Assembly: GCF_963422355.1 (NCBI RefSeq)
Contig: NC_085095.1
Span: 834,957 to 898,956, forward strand
Origin: Corticium candelabrum
Taxonomy: Eukaryota > Porifera > Homoscleromorpha > Homosclerophorida > Plakinidae
Direction of reading: 5' to 3'
Length of the DNA stretch: 64,000 bases
The translations under genes were made by a program, and so were the position numbers. Below, piece by piece: positions 11,901 through 21,009 of this stretch (within the stretch, counting starts at the first letter, position 1; each line of letters starts with the position of its first letter). The notes beneath the pieces are model-generated. The model was not told where the DNA came from. It made no database searches and saw nothing but the letters and a program-made list of their open reading frames with translations.

Positions 11901-14107
11901 ACAGCGGTGTTCGTGATGAGGTTGTTTGCTTCCATTGTGATGTGAACATAGGACGATGGAACAACGACGACAATCCTGATTTTCGTCATTTGGGCAAGTC
12001 TCCCTGTTGCGAGGTTGCCAAACAGAGAACTGGCAATACGAGTGGTAACGATGTGAAAGCGAAATGGTTTGAGGCAGGAAGCTCGTCAACAAAGTATTCG
12101 AGTTCTTCTATACCGAGCATGACCCAAAGCCAACCTTTACTGTTACAAACGTCGACGACCCCAAATTTCTCTCGGCAAGGTCATCAACAGCCCTCTAATC
12201 TTATGTCTGGATTCCGGCCGGATGTGACGACGGAAGCGGGTCGTTTAGCGACTTTTGATGATCGCTGGTCTCGCTCTTATCCCGTCAAGCCAGTCGATCT
12301 TGCCCGATCCGGATTCTACTACACTGGCCGCTTAGATTCGGTTCAGTGTTTCAGTTGCAAAGTTGTATTGCGCGGCTGGGAAGAAGGAGACAAGGCGGAC
12401 GATGAGCATGAACGCCATGCTCCTTATTGCTCGTTTCTCAATCGTTTAGTAGGCGATCTTTCTCAGCATTTCTCTCTCCCTCCAGACGTTCAATCTCACA
12501 GTCATCGCGTTCAACCAGAACCGTCAACTGTCTCTTACAAAGATGAAGATATGCAGTCCGAAAAAGAGCGTCTATTGTCGTTTTGGTCCGCTCGTTGGCT
12601 GCGGGATGTATCTATTCGGGCCGAAGAAATGGCGTCGGCTGGCCTGTATAGCGTCGGCGGAAACGTCGTCAGGTGCTTTCATTGTCGTATAATGCTCAGA
12701 GAATGGCTGCCGCACGACGTTCCAATCGAAGAGCACGTAAAACACTCACCTCACTGCAGATTCGCCAAGGCCGTGGCTCAGAAAGTTCGACTCGAGCGAG
12801 CGGAGCCTAGTGCGTCTGCCACGGCGGAGAGCATGGCCGATTATCGTGCTCGTCTAGCTTCATTCGTCAACTGGCCGACGACTTCTCCAATACGTCCGCA
12901 ACCATTAGCCGCCGCAGGCTTTTATTACGCCGGTTCGGGTGACAGAGTGAGATGTTTTTCTTGCGGTAATGCTCTTAAGGATTGGCAGCCGGGGGACAAT
13001 GCATGGATCGAGCACGGTCGACATTTCCCAGGATGCGTATTCTTTCAAGAAAATGCCCCACCCGAGATTGCAGTGACAGTCTCGGGTTATGACGAACCGT
13101 GGTCTGCTGAGATGTCTACAGGCACTTCACTTCACTCCATCCGAAAGGGAGAACTCCCACCGTGGAGCTTCGCAACGAATAAGAGCCTAACAGAGCCACT
13201 AGCAAGCGTTAGGAAGCAAGAGGCAGCGTCTCAGAACGAACGACAATGGGGAGTGAACCAGAGCTATTTAGACCAAGCCGAGGGTATGGGATTTGACCGA
13301 GGGTTAGCAGAGAGAGTTATTGCAACCAACATGCAGTTCACAGGTCGTCCTTACACGGACATCAATGCCTTTATTGACGACGTCATTAAAACTGAGAGAG
13401 AAAGGAGAAGCTCAAAGTTGGACAGCCAGTCTTCCAGATCAGACACGTCTGCTGCCAGGATTTCTAGTCTCAAAAAACCGAGCCAACAGGACCCATTGGC
13501 GGCTTTGAAGGAGATGGCTACTGGAGTACAACTATACAGCGAAGCGAGCAACAAGGAAGTAGGATCCTACTTGGAAACGACCAAAGAGAAACACGCTGGT
13601 GGTGTTAGTGAAAAAAGAAAGGCGATGGAGTCGAGAGAAGAATTTCTTGTCGGTATTAACGCAGAGAGCGGCCCCACCTCGATGGAAGCAGAAGCAAGTA
13701 CTGGTTCTTCTTTGGAGTTTTCAGCTATTGGTCAGTCTTTTCTTAGTGCATTGTCCTTATCCGGGACTCGGACACGGTCTCAATTAACGGCAGAGGGCGG
13801 CCCCACCTTGATGGAAACAGAAACAACTATTGGTTCTTCTTTGGAATCTTCGACTACCGGTCAGCCTTTTCTTACTGCATCGTCCTCATCCGAGACTCGG
13901 TCACGGCCTGAATCAACGCATGAAGATGATGAACTGAGAGAGTTACAGCAAAGAAAGCTGTGCAAGGTGTGCTTCGATGAGGAAATAAACATTATTTTCT
14001 TAGACTGTGGTCATTTGGTCTGTTGCGACGTGTGTGCGGATAGAGTAGTCGATTGCCCAATATGTCGAAAGCCCATCAAGAGAAAATTAAGAGCCATCTT
14101 TGCCTAA
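8972..14107 (+). CDS. Roco (LRR-Roc-COR) - 4xBIR - UBA - RING fusion protein
   Basis: One uninterrupted frame of 1711 codons. The start is ATG 8972 (G at -3 and +4), with an in-frame stop 100 bp upstream. Residue numbers here count the preceding GTG as 1. Leucine-rich repeats lie at about 135-255. A Roc-like GTPase is at about 318-515, with P-loop GDANTGKST (325-333), SKLD (425-428) as the base-specificity motif and SA at 508-509. A normal DxxG switch II is not visible. A COR-like region follows, with LLLPWLLP (about 697-704), RLPFALF and YWKQGV (760-765). Four BIR domains start near 950, 1089, 1198 and 1290; each keeps Cx2Cx16Hx6C. A UBA (AEGMGF) is at about 1432-1480. A C3HC4 RING with cysteines 1665, 1668, 1680, 1686, 1689, 1696 and 1699 plus H1682 ends close to the C-terminus, as in cIAP/XIAP. 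It is probably a ubiquitin ligase whose BIRs bind caspases or other partners, with GTP-linked dimerisation; function is inferred. Confidence 0.9.
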   Translation: MEKRKERGSTEFEATVWRPDVHSRICSSSTLANGNTSVLSHSSPLFSITRPNAIAPFGKHILALELSKCADELATRLCIVSARQETERPHHIYRVFRSAEDFRFNFTRPASGRLLIFALNPSISLSLLPGDVVTWLDVSCGIVMNAIPPYLVTMKHLTYLDVTNCGLMELPTFINNLPSLCVLLASRNKLNGLPTTVTELGQLEIVDLGENLLQDCHLAGFERLENLRVLNISFTLVKNLIIGSISTLIVLHESVFDTCSVQSFLSSKESFFTIDKETSELGRLDRKEHVIEIGTMAKQVMSFCLKARQKGGLAEMKPKVLVMGDANTGKSTLISYLQNHFAGLLDWNFSQSNQSYSLMRHKYSVYPNYLFTEVNSFIKPNACYYSCCLIVMDCSNPNFSESLYQQLDYAVCHCNIQLIYFVVSKLDLCDANLMNTRSILDSILNLAESWKQKKAKNLTFAKSCCTAMIEATADYKTLYQEFLLTRIELQNKLCVLKKLSFKYFATSAITREGLVVLASNLSKLECHRRLYPQPWIQVQEDCMAQLHLTSDCKVICKRTLDLTESLHIDSVVENESNLIALRILRFLLDTFVVQQKQETGNVFLFTERRSFEKIIERLTLTSGCSRCSRGVLDLSCLKQHFKNNLDLENFVTLLANEDLCIEACRWSTDSILTAIEWIDDARVTVVDNFLKNSSSLLLPWLLPETELDPLECTLRENLKESKPYVTKVIYRVCNRLPFALFHQACIRMLKVPHTKRLDYWKQGVAVNNSLTTAILKNVETSDKSAHEILACFSIAETCMSQFQSQFWCFIGKVIKIIEMSLREWNWTVYDRMWLSDSVPSFFETSNISFSLIHDLCVSEVGPLVLFTSRSPPACDTNLKDAKDTELTTVFRYSALTEAETATKQRIEITLDPTAVRDGLRVSSVSHVQPRNVMKDPFDKPSKHPHMTRETERLESFRRWPSFAPKIVQALAESGFFYSGVRDEVVCFHCDVNIGRWNNDDNPDFRHLGKSPCCEVAKQRTGNTSGNDVKAKWFEAGSSSTKYSSSSIPSMTQSQPLLLQTSTTPNFSRQGHQQPSNLMSGFRPDVTTEAGRLATFDDRWSRSYPVKPVDLARSGFYYTGRLDSVQCFSCKVVLRGWEEGDKADDEHERHAPYCSFLNRLVGDLSQHFSLPPDVQSHSHRVQPEPSTVSYKDEDMQSEKERLLSFWSARWLRDVSIRAEEMASAGLYSVGGNVVRCFHCRIMLREWLPHDVPIEEHVKHSPHCRFAKAVAQKVRLERAEPSASATAESMADYRARLASFVNWPTTSPIRPQPLAAAGFYYAGSGDRVRCFSCGNALKDWQPGDNAWIEHGRHFPGCVFFQENAPPEIAVTVSGYDEPWSAEMSTGTSLHSIRKGELPPWSFATNKSLTEPLASVRKQEAASQNERQWGVNQSYLDQAEGMGFDRGLAERVIATNMQFTGRPYTDINAFIDDVIKTERERRSSKLDSQSSRSDTSAARISSLKKPSQQDPLAALKEMATGVQLYSEASNKEVGSYLETTKEKHAGGVSEKRKAMESREEFLVGINAESGPTSMEAEASTGSSLEFSAIGQSFLSALSLSGTRTRSQLTAEGGPTLMETETTIGSSLESSTTGQPFLTASSSSETRSRPESTHEDDELRELQQRKLCKVCFDEEINIIFLDCGHLVCCDVCADRVVDCPICRKPIKRKLRAIFA

Positions 14108-14891
14108 TCAAGATTTTGAAATAACAGAACAATGAAGTTGTCTTGTAGGGGATAGCTATGCAGCTATAAATTTTTTTGGCATAGAATATTATCTACGTGT
14201 GCATCTCGGTGTGAGCTGATTTAAACAATGTCACCGAAATAACAACTTCACGACGACTTCGATTTAGGAAATCTTAGAAAAGTTTTGTATCGTTATCCAG
14301 ATGCATGCAGAATTGTTGTGCATAGATCAGAGATTTTTCGGCGGCAACGATCGAGCGCAGACCATCGATATCAAGCTGGAAACTGTCAATCGAAGTTGCG
14401 TCATCGATCTTTCGTCCGATTTCGTTTGTCTTTCTCTCTTTTGCTGATGATCGATGTGTAGGTGTGGCTGTTTCTTGCTTTATCTGACAGCCTCGTCAGA
14501 CTGGCAGAATATTGTGTTTAATTTGTATGTGTCAACCTGAAGTTGACACTCTTTAACTACTATATACTGTATATGTATAAGAAAGCGTTTTCAATTAGGC
14601 AAGAACCTTTATCTTATCTAGCAAGTCTTGAAGGCACCCTGTCAGTTACGTACTGTCTTTTAAAGGTATAGATGTATAGATTGTAGTCATGTTGTAGCAA
14701 ATACGTTCTGGATGCCTGTATTCACATCTGCTTTGTTCTTTTCTCTATTCAGACACCAAATCCTATCCACGCCCTGCAACATTCCAAAAGGAATATGCAT
14801 TTGCAAAGTGGGTAATCTAATATACTAAACTAACACAAGACAGGCTAGTATTCGAAATGGAAACAATTGAATTAAACTGCTATAACGAAAA
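14108..14891. other. Convergent 3' intergenic region
   Basis: It lies between the stop of the Roco-BIR gene (+) and the stop of the MFS gene (-). No ORF or element is recognised. Part of it (about 14515-14890) recurs in altered form at 22760-22880, so it belonged to the unit duplicated with the MFS gene. Confidence 0.6.
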
Positions 14892-16274
14892 TCAACATTC
14901 GGAATCACTGCTGACAGTACAATGTCTTCTAGACAGAGCTACTTCAACAATACTGATCACGGCAGTTACAATGACAAGCAGAAAGTTGATAAAAGCAAAA
15001 AAAGATGAAGCATGACGAAAGCCAAATGTAGCAGTCAGCCACCCTGCTAATGGTGCAGTCAATGCTCCAGACAAGAAAACCGCTGCTAGTATAAGACCCG
15101 ATACAACTCCATTCAACGACATGTCTTGTTTGTATCCCATTGAAACAGCACTATTAATTATGTCCGGAGATGCAGATACATCAACCATAGCCAATGCTAA
15201 GCCACACATTACCATTGCCAGATACACCAACCAAGGTCTCGGTAAAAATTGAAACACAAATGATGGACCAATCAGCATCAATGAACATCCCTCCAACAAC
15301 AGACCTATGATCATTATGACTCGTGGTTTAGTGGCATCTACCAATCGACCCATAAGAATTGATGATATTATGTATGATCCAGCTAAGATGAGCGTCACTA
15401 ATCCAATCTTAGTTGCACTCCAGCCAAATGTGTCACTGAGATACACAGCAAAGGTCGTATCAATGAAGTACAATGGTGCATAAGAGCAAAACACATTCAA
15501 ACAAACGAACACAACTGGCATTGGCATTGTTTTTATCAGTGACCACATTGTTGCTTGATCATTGTCAGAATCATCTTCTTCAATAAGCGACTGAATGCTT
15601 GACAGAAAGAAAAGTAATACTGGAATGAATATAAGCAGCACACCACCAAAGATTACAAAAGGGAAAAGAAAACCGTGGCTGTCATACAAAAATCCGCCAA
15701 TTGGTTCACCAGCCATAAAGCCCAGAGCCTCGGGGAGTTCCAACACAGCCCATGCAGTAGCAGTATGCGAAGGAAACATGCTTAGAACCAGAGTAAATGC
15801 AGCTGCATTGAATGCAGCTTCTCCAAATCCCATGATAAATCTGATCAATATACTGAGCGAAATAAATGGCGCCCATGTATCCACACTGTCAACAAAGCCA
15901 AAGAGGAGAGTGGTGCCACCAAGAATAAAAGTCCCGGATATCACAAGAAACCTGACCCCGAGCTTGTTCACGTGCATTCCTACAAAAATCGAAGCAACGA
16001 ATGCAGACAGTTGAAAGCTTCCGACCATCAGACCGACTTCCGTGTCTGCCTTCGAACCCTTCATTCGCGCAGCCACTTGTGGGTAGAACGAAATCGGCAA
16101 GTAGATGCAGATGTAGCTGACAGAAGTGACTATCACAAGTAGCGCTGCAGTAATGTATTGCCGTAATAGTAGCGGCCTACTCTCGTCGCTGCCACTAGAA
16201 CTGGAAGCGTCGACGTCCGTATGTGTACTACCTTCACTGAATTCAGTTGAGACAAGAGAACTCTCTTCATCCAT
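14892..16274 (-). CDS. MFS transporter, SLC18B1-like
   Basis: A single exon of 460 codons from ATG 16274 (MDEESSLVSTEFSEG). The frame is open a little further upstream but without an ATG. After an acidic/serine-rich cytosolic N-terminus come twelve predicted membrane segments in two groups of six, separated by an acidic loop (IEEDDSDNDQ). Motifs resembling MFS motif A appear after TM2 (GMHVNKLGVR) and after TM8 (GRLVDATKPR). TM4 carries RFIMGFGEAA and TM5 carries ELPEALGFMAGEPIGG. The overall pattern resembles SLC18B1, the vesicular polyamine transporter branch of the SLC18 family, but the substrate is not proven. Lack of introns may indicate a retrocopy origin. A decayed duplicate sits at 22880-24260 in the same orientation. 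Confidence 0.85.
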   Translation of the reverse strand: MDEESSLVSTEFSEGSTHTDVDASSSSGSDESRPLLLRQYITAALLVIVTSVSYICIYLPISFYPQVAARMKGSKADTEVGLMVGSFQLSAFVASIFVGMHVNKLGVRFLVISGTFILGGTTLLFGFVDSVDTWAPFISLSILIRFIMGFGEAAFNAAAFTLVLSMFPSHTATAWAVLELPEALGFMAGEPIGGFLYDSHGFLFPFVIFGGVLLIFIPVLLFFLSSIQSLIEEDDSDNDQATMWSLIKTMPMPVVFVCLNVFCSYAPLYFIDTTFAVYLSDTFGWSATKIGLVTLILAGSYIISSILMGRLVDATKPRVIMIIGLLLEGCSLMLIGPSFVFQFLPRPWLVYLAMVMCGLALAMVDVSASPDIINSAVSMGYKQDMSLNGVVSGLILAAVFLSGALTAPLAGWLTATFGFRHASSFFAFINFLLVIVTAVISIVEVALSRRHCTVSSDSEC

Positions 16275-16610
16275 TTCGATAGAATATTGCAACCCAAACT
16301 TTGACACACGACATGTGGGCTTTATTTACTGCAATAGAGAGGTACTGTACATGTATTGTAATATTTAATTACGCTAACGCGCGCTCGCAATCTTCGTAAT
16401 TGTGCCAGTTGTGACATGCCATTACCAATTAGCTGTATCGTGTCACGTTCATAGTTCGTTCTCAGCTAGCCTAGCGGTTGCTTGCTTTACTTGGAGTCTG
16501 TTTCGACTCACTCGTTGTTATTGCGTTTGTTGTTCGGTCTATTACACTGTACTTGTCTGCACAGAGAGTGCGTAATGAGATTCGAGAGTCTGCAAGAGGT
16601 CGGGTGCTGA

Positions 16611-17090
16611 AATGGCTGCGCAACAAGAGCAAGGAGAGCAAGTGGAACCACAAGCTGCTGCGTTGGTAAGAACTCTAGTGTCTGTGCCAGATAAATTTGA
16701 CGACGGCGACGTGGAGTTCTGGTTGAAACGCTTTTCTAGGTGTGCGTCCGCAAATATATGGTTGGGATAACGCAAAGAAGCTTGTGTACTTACCTACCTT
16801 TCTGAGAAGGAGAGCATTCGTAGTCTACCAGCGTTTGTCTGATGCTGATCGTGGTGTACGTACGCAGGTTTGGAGGCGGCTCTGAAGATGTTCACGCCTG
16901 GTACGGAAGAAGGCCGGAGATTATCCCATGGTCAGTTAGCTTCAAGAGGCTTGGAGGAAGGAGAGGATCTTGATATTTTTGTGAGAGATCTGGAGCGTTT
17001 GCAAAACAGTGTGGTATGTAAACAGTAGCATGTAGATTAGTGGGCGTGCACGTAAGGTAGACGTGAATACTAATTATCGCGGTTAGGCAT
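16611..17090 (+). pseudogene. Ty3/gypsy-like gag fragment (element A)
   Basis: An ATG at about 16611 opens MAAQQEQGEQVEPQ, followed by KFDDGDVEFWLKRF. After frameshifts, the pieces NAKKLVYLPTFL and GEDLDIFVRDLERLQ are recognisable. This is the usual gag pattern in which a short N-terminus precedes a capsid-like helical region. It is interrupted by at least two frame breaks and then by the insertion at 17098. The pol part of the same element resumes at 18789. Confidence 0.6.
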
Positions 17091-17097
17091 AGCTTTA

Positions 17098-17812
17098 GGT
17101 AGCCTTGTACCCAGGCCCTCTTGCGCGCCCGGAGAAGAGGGCCTGGTACACGTTGTATTCGCATGCGCGCATAAATTAGAACGAAATCGTGGTAATGTAT
17201 GCACGCATGGGGAACCTATGTTGTTTAGAATCTCGAGCCAATAATGTCGCGCGCAGTGAGACCCAATGTGGCAAATGGTGGATGAAGGCAGAGCTTCTGG
17301 TTTTGATATGGTGTTGCACTACGCTCTAGGCAAGCTTAAGCTGTGTAATGTAGAGCTGAAGGAGCAGCAGTGTGTTGTTGTAGAGCACATCTACAACAGA
17401 CACGACGTCTGCAGCTGGCTTCCTACAGGATACGGTAAATCGCTGTGCTATCAACATACACCGTATAGGGTTGACTGTAAGCTAGAGAAATGTGGTGAAG
17501 AAGATTGTGGATATGTCGTCATTGTCGTGATCGTGTCTCCTATAGTATTGCTGATGATAGAACAAGTCAAAGATTACGCGAACGCGGAGTTTCACTTGAC
17601 CTTGGGTTTAGATCTAGGGCTTCATCACTACTGAACACGGAAGCTGTTTCACTGTCGATTGCGCGCGACATTATCGGCTTGAGATTCTAAACAACGTCGG
17701 TTTCGCATGTGTGCATACATTACCACGATTTCCTTCTAATTTATGCACGCATGCGAATACGTGTACCAGGCCCTCTTCTCCGGGCGCGCAAGAGGGCCTG
17801 GGTACGAGGCTA
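17098..17812. mobile_element. Inverted-repeat DNA element carrying a RecQ-like helicase fragment
   Basis: The arm at about 17098-17262 is repeated in reverse complement at about 17647-17812, roughly 165 bp and near 88% alike. Each arm contains its own 12-bp terminal hairpin (CCAGGCCCTCTT...AAGAGGGCCTGG). The 7-base sequence AGCTTTA lies directly outside both ends (17091-17097 and 17813-17819), a likely target-site duplication. The element sits within a gypsy-like retroelement. Confidence 0.75.
17266..17634 (+). pseudogene. RecQ-like DEAD-box helicase N-terminal fragment inside an inverted-repeat element
   Basis: An ORF of 122 codons lies between the two inverted arms. It shows ELKEQQCVVVEHIYNRHDVC, then the Walker A motif WLPTGYGKSLCYQ, then VVIVVIVSPIVLLMIEQVK, which corresponds to helicase motif Ia. 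This is the first RecA-like third of a RecQ-family helicase; no DEAH box or later motifs follow. It is either a captured host fragment or what remains of the element's own helicase gene. A truncated ATPase alone would not be active. Confidence 0.7.
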
Positions 17813-17845
17813 AGCTTTACGATGCCGAGCGTACTAGTAGGCGTA

Positions 17846-18786
17846 TGATCAGGCTGAGTGGAAAACGCGGATCCATGGATCCACGGATCCACGCGATTCC
17901 ACGTCCAATATAAATTTTGGCATCACGGATCTAGACTGCTCCGCTACTGTTTTCTCTTTCTGCTGCGATTATCTTTCGTTTATTATTACGCATCTAGACT
18001 ACAGTTGCACCCCTAGATCTAGGCTAAGTTAGCAGTAGAGCTTAGTAGCACCGTACATTATTGTTGTAGCCATTACTTTTAGTTGCTTCATTCTTTCTAT
18101 CAGCACTCCAACTCACAAAGGGGTGTTTCGAAAGGTCTATATGTGACAAGCTCACCACGCTTTCAGCGTTCCCGGATACTTAATAATCCTCAGTGTGGCA
18201 ATGGGTGACGAGGAGTCTTAGACTCTAGCTATGGTCGCCGTCTGTCAAGTTTTTATCCATGTGTCTTACAACAATGGAAACGTTCTACCGTGTGTGCCTA
18301 ACTAGAGTTAATACACCATGGTTGGCTCTAGCAATTGCAAGTCTATCTATAGCTACACACGATGTTCCCTTTCACATCTTTCTCTGTTTGCTGCTGCGAC
18401 AGGTCGAGGGCGCAGTACAGGCGCTAGAAGGCTATAGAACGTGAGAAACTCGGTCTGCAAGCAGAAACGTCTTCAGAACCTCTGTAGCAATTTTGTTACT
18501 CGTATCTGTGTTACTACGTGTAGTCATGCATGCACTGTAGAAAATATCGAACGACAAATTTCAGTCAGAACAGTTACTGACACAAGAATCAGTCAGTTGA
18601 AATTTGACCCTCTACCCCAGCCATCACAAGTAGCCTGAGATATGCGCTCTATAGCTAGAGATCTCCCATCTCAGTAGATCGTTTTCTTGAAAGAAAATGA
18701 GACCAGTCGCTGCAGCTAGTCTATTGACCCATGCCCAAATATATATTGGACGTGGATCCGTGGATCTGCGTTTTCCACTCAGCAAT
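17846..18786. mobile_element. Second inverted-repeat element nested in the gypsy-like retroelement
   Basis: CTGAGTGGAAAACGCGGATC begins the left end at 17853. Its reverse complement, GATCTGCGTTTTCCACTCAG, is near 18763-18782. Subterminal CGGATCCACG and CGTCCAATAT are also shared in inverted order. The sequence TATGATCA(A)GG occurs just outside both ends (17843-17852 and 18786-18796), a probable target duplication. The interior has no convincing coding sequence. Confidence 0.65.
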
Positions 18787-18788
18787 AT

Positions 18789-20960
18789 ATGATCAAGGGT
18801 CAAGTTGTGGATTCTGAAGGGAGGCCATGCTGTCTTACTGGGGCAAGGGTGATTGAGCCAAATGCTGGTTTTGTTGATGAAACGGGTGTTATGGTTGCTA
18901 GAGCATTAGTAGATGGAGGACAAGGTGAAGTGCCGGTGCAGTTGTTGAATCAATCTTTGAGACACAACTTTTGTGAAGGCAGGAACTAGTTGACATTGAG
19001 GAGGTGAGTACAGTAGAGCAGTCAGGTCTAGTGTGTGGAATGGTGGGTACAGAGATGAATGACACTGAGAACTTTTTGAGTATCTTTCATTTGGACATCT
19101 TGGTGACAAGGAGAGGAACGAGCTGTCATGAATACTGCTCAAGTATCGTATACGTAGTGTCTTTTCGACAGGACTTATGGCAGTGTACTCTTTCAACAGG
19201 ACTTGTGGACATAGGTATGACAGGGGTAGTGGAGCATAAAATACCTACGGGCACAGCACAGCTTGTGAAACAACTACCACGTAGAATACCACACACACTG
19301 AAAGAGGAGGTTCACAAACAGGTGACACTAATGTTAGACACAGGAATAGTGAGTTGTTCAAATAGTCAGTGGTCCTCGCCTGTAGGTCTCGTGAAGAAAT
19401 GTGATGGTGGTGTCAGATTTTGTGTTGATTACCGACGTTTGAATGCTGTCACAGTAAAGGATAGTTACCCTCTCCCAAGAATAGATTACATGTTGGATGC
19501 ATTATCGGGTGCAAGGTATTTCACTACCTTAGACTGGGCAGCAGGATACTGGCAGAGGAGGACAAAAAGAAAACTGCATTTGTTACGCAAAAGCGTTTGT
19601 GGCAGTTTAGCAAAATGCTTTTTGGATTGGCCAATGTGCCAGCAACCTTTCAGCTGTTGATGGAGGTAGTACTAGCAGGGTTACAGTGGTTGGAGTGCCT
19701 CATTTACCTAGATGACGTAATCGTGTTTTCGTTGAGCTTTGACAAGCACATGCAAGGCTGGGACTAGTGTTTGAAAGATTAGAAAAGGCTAATCTGAAGT
19801 TGTAGCCCAGTAAGTGTCAGTTTGTGCGATCAGAGGTGTGTTACCTGGGACACAGAGTATCAGAAAGGGACTCCAACCAAATAGTGAAAGGGTTAAATCA
19901 GTGAGTGAATACCCAATTCCCAAGAAAGTGAGCCAACTGATAACCTTTCTTGGTATGGCTGGGTATTATAGGTGATTTATACTAAGTTCTCTGAGAGACT
20001 GCTGCACCACTATATGAACTTTTGAAGAAGAAGAAGCCATTTGAGTGGTGTGCAAGCTGTGAGAAAGCATTGACAGAGATACGGGAAAAGATGTCTACAA
20101 GGCCTGTGTTGTCTTTTCCAGACTTTAGTCTACCTTTTGAGTTGTGACAATGTCTGTGCATGCTAGTGAGATTGGTTTGGGTGCAGTACTCCAACAGACA
20201 GTTGAGGGCTCAGAACGTGTAGTGAGTTTTGCTAGTAGGACATCGAACCAACATGAAAAGAACTATTCGACCATCGAAAGGAGATGCTAGCAATTGTCTG
20301 GGCCATAGGCCACTTCTGGTGTTACCTTTACGTAAACCATTCTTGCTTAGGACAGATCATCAACCGCTGGACTGGTTGAAGTGCCTCAAAGAAGGTTAGC
20401 TAGATGGTTAGCAGCACTACCAGAATATGAGTTCTCTGTACAACACATCCCTGGGAAAGCAAATGTGCCAGCTGATGCTCTGTCAAGTAGACTGGAAGGG
20501 CAGAACTGTGGAGAACAAGAGGAAGTGGAGGTAGATGGTACAGCAACTCTGGACGAAGTAATGACTCCTTACTCTGTAAATGCAGTAGGATTTGAGCAGA
20601 TTGGAAGTTAGACGAGATGGCAATGCTGCAGAGACAAGACCAGGTATTAGCTGAAGTCATCTATTGGCTGGAACACCAACATACTTAAGCCACCTACTAT
20701 AGGTCTTGGAGTAAAGATAGAAGTTTGAGATTATACAAATGACTGTATCACCAGTTACACATCAGGAATGGAGTGTTATATAGGGAAAGGTACGTGGTTC
20801 TACCCGGTGGACGGCGAGAAAAGAAAGAAGCTTTAGTTATTCCAGGTGCAATGATACATGATGTACTCAAAGAGGTACACGACAAGGCAGGACATATGGG
20901 TGTCGAGAAGACCTCGGCTAGGCTTGAGGAGAGAGCACGGTGGCCTGTGTATACTACGGA
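18789..20960 (+). pseudogene. Ty3/gypsy-like pol (element A): protease end, RT, RNase H, start of integrase; disrupted
   Basis: 18789-18989 encodes the segment after the protease (GARVIEPNAGFVDETG, VARALVDGG). 19217-19555 encodes the first half of the reverse transcriptase (DYRRLNAVTVKDSYPLPRID, TTLDWAAGYWQ). After a frameshift comes LFGLANVPATFQ and the catalytic YLDD at 19705-19716. 20381-20611 holds the end of RNase H (IPGKANVPADALS). 20773-20960 holds the zinc-binding HHCC beginning of an integrase (EVHDKAGHMGVEK). Several frameshifts and stops separate these blocks. At about 20960-21010 the sequence switches abruptly to a different element. Confidence 0.75.
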
Positions 20961-21009
20961 TGTGATGGATGTGATGGATGTGGCCTGTGTATACTTTGGC
21001 AGCTGCTAG

